Shown here in pieces: positions 1-8,646 of a stretch of 64,000 nt of DNA. Made by a program: the position numbers and the translations under genes. Origin of the DNA: Akkermansia sp. (lineage in GTDB: Bacteria > Verrucomicrobiota > Verrucomicrobiia > Verrucomicrobiales > Akkermansiaceae); the NCBI GenBank assembly GCA_017398765.1, contig JAFQEY010000035.1:1-64000 (forward strand), in the 5' to 3' direction. The first letter of the stretch is position 1; every line of letters starts with the position of its first letter. The notes under the pieces are model-generated. The model had not been told where the DNA came from. It worked only from the letters and a program-made list of their open reading frames with translations, and searched no databases.

Positions 1-215
1 ATGAGACCACGGCACGCGTCACGACCTTTTTCTTCCCTCTCTTTAGCCTCTCCGGCACCCCCTCATGGTAAGGTTTACCATTCGTTCCGCAATCGCTGCG
101 GTCCTGCGGTGCCACGGAAAGTCCGTGCATTGAAAACTGCCTTGCCCGGCTGAGCCCGCCCCGGTGTCGTTTCACCGTCGGCTTGCTCTTTCGAGCTGCC
201 CCGTAGTGGGTGCGG
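1..215 (-). ncRNA. Unidentified structured RNA or long mRNA leader (partial)
   Basis: A minus-strand transcript is predicted to start near 215 from the promoter at 221-249 and to leave the window at 1. No convincing reading frame fills it. The minus strand folds into successive short hairpins: CTC-GAAA-GAG, CGGTG-aaacga-CACCG, CACGGA-ctt-TCCGTG, CCGCA-gcgat-TGCGG and TGGTAA-acc-TTACCA. Fragments such as GGTAAACC and TCCGTGGCAC resemble parts of RNase P RNA, but the diagnostic GAGGAAAGTCC block is absent and spacing does not fit. It could be a divergent RNase P RNA, another ncRNA, or the leader of a gene beyond the edge. Confidence 0.4.
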
Positions 216-220
216 GGCAG

Positions 221-249
221 ACTATACACGAATCAAACCGAAACGTCAA
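221..249 (-). promoter_or_regulatory. Sigma70-type promoter
   Basis: On the minus strand TTGACG (249-244) and TATAGT (226-221) are separated by 17 bases. It points toward the structured RNA at the left edge. Confidence 0.7.
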
Positions 250-336
250 GCTCTTTTTTGAAGATTTTTTCATTTTTCTTTTCACAGGAGCACGATTCAT
301 TCTGATAAACTCTTGAAACACAGCTTGTTTGAAAAA

Positions 337-380
337 TAAAAAAAATTACTGCTCACCCCTCTTTTCCGAGAGATGAGCAG
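337..380 (-). terminator. Intrinsic terminator of the autotransporter gene
   Basis: On the minus strand the arm TGAGCAG pairs with CTGCTCA (outer arms 374-380 and 349-355), and the hairpin is followed by a T-rich run. It lies just past the autotransporter stop codon. Confidence 0.75.
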
Positions 381-404
381 CAAGCAATTCAGGAGATGAA
401 CGAT

Positions 405-3400
405 TTAGAAGTTGATTCGATAACCAATCGTACCGTTAACAGACGTGTACCCGGTGGAGAACTCCGCACTAACATCTGCAAAGACGGAAGAATGGTCAGC
501 CCCCAGCGGAATAACGATGCCGGCACCCAGCTCAATACCTACGGCACCCACCTCAGCACTTTCCACGGAAGCAGTGCCCATGGGTACTGCCGCAAAGCCA
601 ACATCCGCATCGGCATTGCGATCGCCCGCACGGAGTTTAGCAAGAGCGCGGCATTCGAAAATGGATGCGCGATTATACAGGTTCTCACCCACGATAGCCT
701 GAACTCGGGCACCGGCCCCCACCGTGAAGGTGGTCATCTCGATATCGCCCACCTTAAGCGCGGCATCGCTGCCGGTTTCCGTGTAGCCGTCAAGAGAAGC
801 CTTGGTAAGCGTGAAGTTCATGACGGGCTGAATACAGGCTGTTCCGGACTCGTTGAGCGCACGGACATACCCCAGTTCATACATGAGGCCAAGCCCCATG
901 CCGTCAGTCTCTCCCTTGGTGCGATAAGCTCCGTACTGATGGCTGACGGTACGTTCAAGTGTGGCATCTGCACGCCCGACACTGGCCACGAAGGTGTGCA
1001 CCCAGGAGCGGAAGCCATAGCGCACAAACGCGGTTACGTACTGCGTGTCGAAGTCACCCTCCGCACTGTCCGGCGAGTTGGATGAATAGTCACCATACAT
1101 GGCAGACACGGCAAGACCGGCCGTCACGCGGGGCGTAAAGTCGACATCAAAGCCAACGGTTCCGCCCCAGCTGCTCATGTCGTAACCGGAAGAAGTACCG
1201 TCTTCATCCAGATTACGGTTGCCGACCTCTGCATTGATCCAAGCGTTGAAGTAGGGGAGGTTCTCATTCACCTCACTCTGATCAACCCCCATGGTGGTGG
1301 TGCGGTTGCGAATAGCCTGCAGCTGGCGGTTAATATCATCAGCAAAGGCAACGCCCATGGCGGGGATGGAAGCACCCGCAACTGCGGCAAAGAGCTCATC
1401 CAACCCTTCCTTGCTGTTGTTAATCATGAGTTGCTGGTTAATAGCTTCAACCGTCAGCGCGAGGTCACCCTCCGGATAGAGCTCCAGAATGGTAGCGTCT
1501 TTGTAGAGCTCATCCAGAAGCTTAGCACCGGCAATACCATTGGTCGTTTCCGCAACCTTTTCTTCATAGAGGTGGGGATCTGTCAGGTCGGCCCTCAATA
1601 CAACGCCATTGTCGACAGCGTAGACGTAGTAGTCATAGCGATCGTTCTGGGTGAACAGCTCAGTAGTACCCTCTGCATCAAATACAACCTTAACATCACT
1701 CATGCCGCCCTCATCACACTTGAGCACATAATACGGTTTTCCGTCGCTCAGAATCTTGGTGGCAATCAATGTTGTGTTGATATTCATCAGCAACTGCTTA
1801 TCCTCGGCAGAGGAGTATACATTCCCCTCCACATCAATCATGGAATAGTTGCTCTTGAGGGTCAGTTTGTTGTAGGTGATAGAGCCGACCTCCAGAGCCC
1901 CGGTCACGGTTACGGAGTCGCTAATGGCCATGTCATTGGTCACACTGACACTGCCGGTGGACTGAAGAGTTCCGCCAAGAACGAGAGACTCTACATTCAA
2001 ATCACCTATCTGGCTATCCTCAGCAACTTCGAGCCTGTTCTTAGTCACCAGCGAGCCAAGCCCGCGCAGAGCCTTCAAACGGGTTGTTCCCGGGCTGCCG
2101 TCGGGGTTGATAGTCAACTCACCCCCCTTGAGCACACCCACAGCACCACCGTCAATGGAGCCAATGCTGCTGATACCGTCTGTGGTGAGAGTAAAGTCTT
2201 TATTGTTCAGCACAGCACCTTTCACCTGTAACTCAGCAAAGGTGGAATCACCGCCCACGGTCATGTTACCTTGCACAATGAGCGTTCCGCCGGAGGTAGT
2301 ACCTTCAGCCATTGCCATGTTCGCATTCACGATAACAGTACCTTTACTTTCGAGTCTGTTAATGCTGATACCGTTGTTCACAACGAGAGAACAGGCCGTA
2401 TCATCCAGATAGATTACCGTGCTGGAGGCGGAGGTTTTAAGTGTCACGTCCTCTGTGAACGTGGCCTTACCGGCATTAGAAAGAACGATACTGCCGTACG
2501 GCGTAATAACGGCTTCCTTACCTTCACCGGTAAAGGTGTACTGCCCGTTTTGGATATGGATATCATAGGGCATCACTTCCTGATTCACGATAATGGTAGC
2601 CTTTCCGTTGGAGAAGACCACATTATCCGAACCGGGTTCATTGTTGAACATCGTATCAGGAGCAGTCTGGTCTTTCTTGGCCCAGGCATTTTCAGACATC
2701 CAGTAGCCGGTACCGGAGCCGCCGTTGAATTCCCAATATACGGAACGACGCGGCGCACGGGTCAGCACAAGTTTATCTCCCTGGAGCAACAGGTAACTGT
2801 TGATGAGATCAACATTGCTGGTAATGTACTGGGAAGCGCGCACCCCGTAACCGACATCCAGCGTACGCATGTCCAAACCGACAATGTCTGCCTTGGTGAG
2901 ACCGGAGAAGAGTTCAACGACATAGGACTCAGCCCCGGTCGGAAGAGCACTGAGGGTGAGCGAGACCTTCTCAGAATCATCCCAGATGAGGCGTTCAATG
3001 GCCGTGGGTGCCAGACCGGTACCAATCACAATGCGAGAGCCGCCCTCCACAACCAAGTCACCATTGATACCGCAGTTACCGGCAGAGAGGTCGAGAGTCG
3101 CCCCCTTGCAGAGATTCAGCTGCTCAATCTTGGTTCCGCTTGCCGAATTACCGCTGCCAGCAGCCAGTCTCAGCTTACCCTCAGCGACGGTCAGCATATC
3201 CAGCTTATTCTGAACCCCGAGTTCAAGTGTACCGGCACCGCGCTTGGTGATGTAGTCACCCAGCAGCGTAGCGTTATGAGGCATCACCACATAACCCTGC
3301 GGGTCTGTAACCTTAACAACGTCGAAGAAGATAAAGTTCGTATTGGCAATGTTGCTGTATCGCGTCGGGCTGTGGAATTCCAGCGTTGTATCACCGTATA

Positions 3401-6400
3401 CGGCCGAGCTGCCGCTCCCCATGTAACCACCGCTGACTGTAACCTTGCTGCCGAACTTCACTTCATCCGAAACGCGAACCGTGGTACTCTCCGTATAGAG
3501 TTCCACACTGGATGCCTGACAGCCGGCGGCGTAAATATTGCCGTTGAAGGTACCGCTCACCAAATCGATGGTGATGTTACCCTGACGCACACCGCTGAGA
3601 CCGGGGGCAGCCATGGAACGGAAGATGTGGGAACCACCCAGGATGATACCGTTTATCGTCGAATTGCGGAATGTGAGATCGATATCACCAACCGTAGCGG
3701 AAAGCGTGGTAGAAGGACGCGCCGGGGATTCATACGGTCCGTTAACCTCTTCACCATGTAAGAATTCGTCAATATAATACCCACCGACCACAGCATAATT
3801 GTATGCATTGGTCGTACCTTTCAGCGTGGCATCCCCCATTTCAGAATTGGAGACGTTTATCTCTACGCCACCGGTATTCATGGTGAGATCATCCCAACCA
3901 TCATAGTACGAAGCACCCAAGACCATATTGCGATATGAGCCACCGGTCAGATCGATATGAGTGGTACCGGTAACGATGAGGGTATCCGGCTCAGTGAACT
4001 GACGCGGGTGTACCGGCACGGCACCGGACTTATCAGGGAGAGCATCATGAATGAAGTCCTCATAATAATGACCGCCCACCAATACACCTCTGTAAAGGCC
4101 GCTATCCGCCTCTATGAACGTATCACCGTTGATGGTGCTGACGTTGAGACGCTCAAACATGACATCCGCCGCAATATCCTCACCATGATAGGTTTTCTCA
4201 CGGGAAGTAGCATGACCGGCTACCATGTTGGCATTAAATACACCATTTTCCGCATTGGTCACGCGGATGTGCGTATTACCCGTAAGAGTAAACACACTAT
4301 TGGGAGTATATTTGACAGCTGTTGCCGGAATATTCAGAATCATGTGACCACCGGTCACAAATACATTATCGACATTGTAGCTCTTGCTGCCGATGTAGGT
4401 GAGCTTACCCATATTGGAGAACTCCACATAGGTATCCCCTGTCATATCGCTATTACCCATATTGATTAACAGGTCACCGCCGACAATATAGTTGGAGAAG
4501 AGGCGGGAATCAGCCTCCTGACAGGTGTTCCTGATAACCACGCGGTTATTGCCTACACGTGTGGCAATACCCTGATCCGACATTCCCTCAATGAAGTTAC
4601 CGCCGACAATGGATTTAGCCATACGGTCATCGCTTTTGTCACCGGCAAGGTCAACAATAATCCGACCGTCACCATTCCACTGGGAACTTCTTGCCATGTA
4701 CAAACCGGCAGCAATGGTGTTCTGATCAATTCTTTTACCTATACCCTGCTCCGTATCGCCGATGGTGTAGTCATAAACCATCGTGGGAGTATTTGTCGCG
4801 AGAGACTTATATACATATATACTGCTATCGCCCAAATGGCTGATAGAATCAAACCCGCCACCGAAAACAGAACCGGTAAGCTTGTTTGTCAGGACGGAGA
4901 TGAAACCATCCCCCGTCCAGTTCGGTTCGTAAGCGTTAAGGAAGTTACCGCCCACAACGGTGCCGATGGAATCAACCTCAGCCCCCACATAAATATGGGT
5001 ATCGCCTTCAAGGTTCCAGCCGGCTACTGCAGCAGTGCCGCCACACCGGCTACCACCGGCAACAAGGGCAAAGTTGCCATCCGCAACGTTCAGCCAGACA
5101 TCACGTACAATCTTGGCACCCTCTGAATCCACGCTGTCATAAGCACCGCCATATACGTTTACCGGAATAATCTTCGGCTTACCGGTGGCGGGGTCATTGG
5201 TCCCCGTGCCGGGAGCCCCCGTAGCATTACTGCCAACAAGTTTAGAGGCGATGAAATAGCCGTCATCGTCGTACGCGCTTTGGTACAAGCCCGTGTCATC
5301 GATGGACGTATATACCCACTCTCCCACGGTTTCCGGAGCGGAAGACACCTCTTCCCAGCCCCAGTTCACATCCCAAGTGGTGGTGGCTACCTGCCCTTTG
5401 AGCGTTTCGAGGTAGTAATAACCGTCAGCCCGAGTGACAATCCGATAATCTACATCTTTCACGCCCAGCGTGGAAGCATACAGATGCGACACACGGGAAC
5501 CGGCGGCCATCCCGGGGACAACGTCTGACTCAATGCCAAGATTAATACCCCGCGAGAGCTCCGCAGCACTCAACTCATGAACATCCACAAACATGTAACC
5601 AAGCAAAGTCTGAGCCGTGTTTCGCCCATAATCAAGTTTGATTACATTCTTTGCACCCGAAAGATACTTAAGCACAACACCGTTTCCGGGAGAAAGCACA
5701 GCAAAGTTACCGCCGTTAAACGAATCCGCAGTACCACCGTAATTCATGGTCAGGCTACGGGTAACGGACACGATATGAGAACGGTCCTCACCATACACGG
5801 GAAGATTGAGAACGGCTGCACCGAGTTTTTCCAGGGATTCGACGGTGACGCTGCCGTTCAGGGACACGGTGGTACCGGCATTGCCAACGATAGAAAGATT
5901 CCCGGCCTGAAGCGTGCCGTTAATGGTGGTTTTACCGCCGCTAATCACGACATCTCGCTCAGCCCGCAGAGTGGAGCCCTCGCCGCTCAGAATAAACTCA
6001 CCGCCGGTCACCCGCAACTCATCCGCCACGGCGAGAGTCTCAGTGCGGTTCCCCGTGCGGAAGCTGCCATTCCCGGAAACGAGCAGCGTCTGCAACTCGG
6101 CATCATGATCTGCCAACATGCGACCGGAGGAAACATCTACACCTTCCGCAACCAACTGACCTTTGACATTCAGATTACCGCCACGAACCACAACACTATC
6201 CTCTGAGGTCAGCTTGTTCGTGAACGTGACATCACCGGCACCCGTTTTGGTAAAGCCAAAGGCGTTGGTAGCCATATCCAGAGAAACGGCATACCCGGCA
6301 TCCTGGTGTACTGCGTCAACGCGGAACTGGTGGTCAGCACTCATGGCATCCAGTGAGGTAATGGTGCCATGGAAGTTCACAATTTTATCTATAATGGTTG

Positions 6401-7607
6401 AGGTAAGACTCGTGCCGTTACCGATATTGAGCGTGGTACTGTCCGGGGGATTACCGGCAGACCATGTTTCTGAGTTCAGGGAAGAGAGTACGGCAAAGCG
6501 ATGACCGCCGCTGAACTCAGCATCCACCGTACCGGAACCACGCACATAGAGAGCCTTATAGGTATTGACGGTCAAATCATCCCAAAAATCGCTTCTGAAC
6601 AGCCCCATGGCAAATGATTTGATGGTACCGTTGTTCAGGGTTACTGCTGTGGTATTCACCAGGCTGCGCCCCATGTGACTGTCAATAAAGGTGGCATCCT
6701 TGTTGACGATGATGTTGGCAAAAGAAAGCTTATTGGAGGGCGTAATCGGGTGTCCGTCATTATCCGTATCAACCGCATCAGCCCAGCGTACAACACCCTC
6801 ATCAACAACGAGATCACCATAGTGGTACTGATGGTTAGCTTTCAGCGTGAGTGTACCAACACCGGACTTAGTCAGAGAGCCGAAACCGGAGATCATACCG
6901 GTAACAGTGGTGGCATTTGCCCCAACGTTGATGAAAGTATCACCGACGGATACCAGAGGCATCGTATACGTGGCGGCGGCTGTCGCCAGAGCACCATTCC
7001 CCCCGGAGCCGTGAAGAATCAGCTTGGTGTAATAGGTCTCCTTCTCGCCCAGCACATAAGTCGTATCATTAACATCGAGCAAACCGGTAAAATTAGCGAG
7101 CTGTCCTGCCAGAGAACCGCTTGCGGTACCCCATGCGATTTCAACACGTCCGGAGTTGGAACGGAACACCTCTGCATTGCCATCCAACGCATCACTGGAA
7201 AGACGCAGCACACCGTCCTTGATATCAAAGGCAGCATCCAAAAGATAACCGTTGCTGCTGATATCCAACACCACGTCCTTACCCACACCGAAAATCCCGG
7301 CGATTACATTCCCCCCCAAAGTGATACTGGTATCGCCGAGGAAGGTAATGTTGTCATCGCGATTGAAGGAAGTATCACCTACAGAAGAGTTAGGGATGAC
7401 CGAACCATACTTGAACCCCTTCAGCTCACCACCTTCATAGACAATGGTGGCAGCGGAAACCTGTTGGGAGGACAACGCGGCAGCAGCCGTAGTTGCCAAA
7501 GCACCACCAACAAATGAGCCGGAGGAAATAGTCGTGACAAGCGAAGCACCGATGGCATAGCATGCCATAAGTGCTGCACGAAGTTTGCCGGGGAGATGTA
7601 ATTTCAT
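405..7607 (-). CDS. Giant autotransporter (type Va) with C-terminal beta-barrel
   Basis: A 2400-residue surface protein. The N-terminus is a long signal peptide (basic start MKLHLPGKLR, hydrophobic core, Ala-rich cleavage region near residues 40-53). Residues about 60-2050 form a passenger rich in G, T, S, N and V with short imperfect beta-strand repeats, including autotransporter-associated motifs such as KSGVGTLTLKA and KRGAGTLELG. The last roughly 270 residues look like an autotransporter barrel: YFNAWINAEVGNRN, then alternating strands, ending in YRINF with the terminal Phe expected of BAM substrates. It is probably displayed on or cleaved from the outer membrane; the ligand is unknown. 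It has its own promoter (7674-7702) and terminator, so it is monocistronic. The family call is secure; adhesion is an inference. Confidence 0.9.
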   Translation of the reverse strand: MKLHLPGKLRAALMACYAIGASLVTTISSGSFVGGALATTAAAALSSQQVSAATIVYEGGELKGFKYGSVIPNSSVGDTSFNRDDNITFLGDTSITLGGNVIAGIFGVGKDVVLDISSNGYLLDAAFDIKDGVLRLSSDALDGNAEVFRSNSGRVEIAWGTASGSLAGQLANFTGLLDVNDTTYVLGEKETYYTKLILHGSGGNGALATAAATYTMPLVSVGDTFINVGANATTVTGMISGFGSLTKSGVGTLTLKANHQYHYGDLVVDEGVVRWADAVDTDNDGHPITPSNKLSFANIIVNKDATFIDSHMGRSLVNTTAVTLNNGTIKSFAMGLFRSDFWDDLTVNTYKALYVRGSGTVDAEFSGGHRFAVLSSLNSETWSAGNPPDSTTLNIGNGTSLTSTIIDKIVNFHGTITSLDAMSADHQFRVDAVHQDAGYAVSLDMATNAFGFTKTGAGDVTFTNKLTSEDSVVVRGGNLNVKGQLVAEGVDVSSGRMLADHDAELQTLLVSGNGSFRTGNRTETLAVADELRVTGGEFILSGEGSTLRAERDVVISGGKTTINGTLQAGNLSIVGNAGTTVSLNGSVTVESLEKLGAAVLNLPVYGEDRSHIVSVTRSLTMNYGGTADSFNGGNFAVLSPGNGVVLKYLSGAKNVIKLDYGRNTAQTLLGYMFVDVHELSAAELSRGINLGIESDVVPGMAAGSRVSHLYASTLGVKDVDYRIVTRADGYYYLETLKGQVATTTWDVNWGWEEVSSAPETVGEWVYTSIDDTGLYQSAYDDDGYFIASKLVGSNATGAPGTGTNDPATGKPKIIPVNVYGGAYDSVDSEGAKIVRDVWLNVADGNFALVAGGSRCGGTAAVAGWNLEGDTHIYVGAEVDSIGTVVGGNFLNAYEPNWTGDGFISVLTNKLTGSVFGGGFDSISHLGDSSIYVYKSLATNTPTMVYDYTIGDTEQGIGKRIDQNTIAAGLYMARSSQWNGDGRIIVDLAGDKSDDRMAKSIVGGNFIEGMSDQGIATRVGNNRVVIRNTCQEADSRLFSNYIVGGDLLINMGNSDMTGDTYVEFSNMGKLTYIGSKSYNVDNVFVTGGHMILNIPATAVKYTPNSVFTLTGNTHIRVTNAENGVFNANMVAGHATSREKTYHGEDIAADVMFERLNVSTINGDTFIEADSGLYRGVLVGGHYYEDFIHDALPDKSGAVPVHPRQFTEPDTLIVTGTTHIDLTGGSYRNMVLGASYYDGWDDLTMNTGGVEINVSNSEMGDATLKGTTNAYNYAVVGGYYIDEFLHGEEVNGPYESPARPSTTLSATVGDIDLTFRNSTINGIILGGSHIFRSMAAPGLSGVRQGNITIDLVSGTFNGNIYAAGCQASSVELYTESTTVRVSDEVKFGSKVTVSGGYMGSGSSAVYGDTTLEFHSPTRYSNIANTNFIFFDVVKVTDPQGYVVMPHNATLLGDYITKRGAGTLELGVQNKLDMLTVAEGKLRLAAGSGNSASGTKIEQLNLCKGATLDLSAGNCGINGDLVVEGGSRIVIGTGLAPTAIERLIWDDSEKVSLTLSALPTGAESYVVELFSGLTKADIVGLDMRTLDVGYGVRASQYITSNVDLINSYLLLQGDKLVLTRAPRRSVYWEFNGGSGTGYWMSENAWAKKDQTAPDTMFNNEPGSDNVVFSNGKATIIVNQEVMPYDIHIQNGQYTFTGEGKEAVITPYGSIVLSNAGKATFTEDVTLKTSASSTVIYLDDTACSLVVNNGISINRLESKGTVIVNANMAMAEGTTSGGTLIVQGNMTVGGDSTFAELQVKGAVLNNKDFTLTTDGISSIGSIDGGAVGVLKGGELTINPDGSPGTTRLKALRGLGSLVTKNRLEVAEDSQIGDLNVESLVLGGTLQSTGSVSVTNDMAISDSVTVTGALEVGSITYNKLTLKSNYSMIDVEGNVYSSAEDKQLLMNINTTLIATKILSDGKPYYVLKCDEGGMSDVKVVFDAEGTTELFTQNDRYDYYVYAVDNGVVLRADLTDPHLYEEKVAETTNGIAGAKLLDELYKDATILELYPEGDLALTVEAINQQLMINNSKEGLDELFAAVAGASIPAMGVAFADDINRQLQAIRNRTTTMGVDQSEVNENLPYFNAWINAEVGNRNLDEDGTSSGYDMSSWGGTVGFDVDFTPRVTAGLAVSAMYGDYSSNSPDSAEGDFDTQYVTAFVRYGFRSWVHTFVASVGRADATLERTVSHQYGAYRTKGETDGMGLGLMYELGYVRALNESGTACIQPVMNFTLTKASLDGYTETGSDAALKVGDIEMTTFTVGAGARVQAIVGENLYNRASIFECRALAKLRAGDRNADADVGFAAVPMGTASVESAEVGAVGIELGAGIVIPLGADHSSVFADVSAEFSTGYTSVNGTIGYRINF

Positions 7608-7673
7608 GGTTTTTAGTAGGAAATCTTATAGATACGGAGACAGTGCTCGATAATGGTTCTGTGATTCCCTTAA

Positions 7674-7702
7674 TAGTTACAGCATCCGACGCGGGAAGTC
7701 AA
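7674..7702 (-). promoter_or_regulatory. Promoter of the autotransporter gene
   Basis: Minus-strand TTGACT (7702-7697) and TAACTA (7679-7674) have a 17-base spacer, giving a leader of about 60 bases before the ATG at 7607. Confidence 0.65.
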
Positions 7703-7793
7703 GGTGATTTTTCGGCTCAACGCACAAAAATCACGCCATAAGAAGAATGACCGAACGGAGAAAAAAAAAGCGCGGGGGATAGAGAAATTTTTC

Positions 7794-7821
7794 TTGCCAA
7801 AGAGGAAAAGGTGTGTATAAT
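7794..7821 (+). promoter_or_regulatory. Promoter of rpmI
   Basis: TTGCCA (7794-7799), 16-base spacer and TATAAT (7816-7821). The start codon lies only 9 bases after the -10 box, so the mRNA probably has almost no leader. Confidence 0.7.
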
Positions 7822-7830
7822 CCCCGCACC

Positions 7831-8040
7831 ATGACCCGCAAAGGTGGTATCAACAAGACACGTAAGGCTGTAGCCAAGCGTTTCAAGGTGACCGGCTCGG
7901 GCAAGGTCCTGCGCCGCAAGCAGGGTAAGCGTCACATTCTCCAGAAGAAATCCAGCAAGCGCAAGCGCGCCCTGGGCAAACCCGCTCTGGTAGACGCCAC
8001 CCAGGTTTGGGCTGTCAAGCAGAACCTGCCCTTCGCGTAA
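7831..8040 (+). CDS. rpmI: 50S ribosomal protein L35
   Basis: 69 residues, very basic, with the L35 core INKTRKAVAKRFKVTGSGKV and a conserved lysine/arginine-rich middle; normal length for the family. It binds 23S rRNA in the large subunit. The ATG at 7831 was chosen because an upstream in-frame ATG at 7813 falls in front of and across the -10 box. rplT follows 150 bases later, the usual partner, but infC, which often precedes rpmI, is not present upstream. Confidence 0.95.
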   Translation: MTRKGGINKTRKAVAKRFKVTGSGKVLRRKQGKRHILQKKSSKRKRALGKPALVDATQVWAVKQNLPFA

Positions 8041-8068
8041 ACCGAGGAACATGGCCACACGCCAAGCT

Positions 8069-8093
8069 CCGCCCGCATATCGGGCGGCCTTCT
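8069..8093 (+). terminator. Hairpin between rpmI and rplT (possible attenuator)
   Basis: The arms CCGCCCG and CGGGCGG enclose the loop CATAT and are followed by CCTTCTT. The position between L35 and L20 fits partial termination or L20 leader control; the latter is inference. Confidence 0.5.
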
Positions 8094-8190
8094 TGCAGCC
8101 TTCCTTTCACGATACAAGCAAAGGATAGAGCGAACGAGACTGCAGGGAGGTGAGGAAGAACAGTTCGTTTCACTATATATATAAGAAAAT

Positions 8191-8565
8191 ATGGCACGTG
8201 CTACAAATGGGCCGGCTTCACGCGCCCGCCGCAAGCGCATCCTGCTTCGCGCCAAGGGTTTCCGCGGTTTCCGCAGCAAACTCTTCCGCTACGCAAAGGA
8301 TGCTGTGTACAAGGCATGGCAGTATGAGTACCGTGATCGCAAGAGACGGAAAGGACAGTTCCGCCGTCTCTGGACTGCGCGTATCTCCGCTGCTGTGCGT
8401 CCTCTGGGCCTGACCTACTCCCGCTTTATGGAGGGGTTGAAGGCAGCAAACATTGATTTGGACCGCAAGTCCCTGTCCGAGCTGGCAATCGCCAACCCGG
8501 AGGCATTCAAGGCTGTGTTTGAGCAGGCCAAGAAGGCAATCGATGCAAAAGAGGGCGCCTGCTGA
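8191..8565 (+). CDS. rplT: 50S ribosomal protein L20
   Basis: 124 residues with the typical L20 basic N-terminal extension (ARRKRILLRAKGFRG), the long helix motif RDRKRRKGQFRRLWTARISAA and a C-terminal globular part (GLTYSRFMEGLKAANIDLDRK). It nucleates 50S assembly by binding 23S rRNA, and in other bacteria represses its own mRNA. It starts at ATG 8191 after an AT-rich stretch and is the second gene after rpmI. Confidence 0.96.
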   Translation: MARATNGPASRARRKRILLRAKGFRGFRSKLFRYAKDAVYKAWQYEYRDRKRRKGQFRRLWTARISAAVRPLGLTYSRFMEGLKAANIDLDRKSLSELAIANPEAFKAVFEQAKKAIDAKEGAC

Positions 8566-8595
8566 AGCGACTCCCACCACAGATAACGTTTAACA

Positions 8596-8623
8596 CAGGC
8601 TGCCGGGTCTTCCCGGCAGCCTG
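8596..8623. terminator. Strong hairpin between the convergent rplT and porin genes
   Basis: A perfect 12-bp stem, CAGGCTGCCGGG with CCCGGCAGCCTG, around a TCTT loop. Neither strand has a long T run, so it may act on both transcripts as a weak bidirectional terminator or a 3'-end stabiliser. Confidence 0.55.
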
Positions 8624-8646
8624 AATCATTGAAGCGCAGCCCCCCA

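Noticed and set aside
1-215. RNase P RNA (rnpB)
   Set aside because: Only short fragments resemble it; the GAGGAAAGTCC element and the expected order of conserved blocks are missing. Kept as unidentified RNA.
396-6504. Several plus-strand frames inside the autotransporter region
   Set aside because: All are shadows of the 2400-residue gene, which has signal peptide, repeats, barrel, promoter and terminator.
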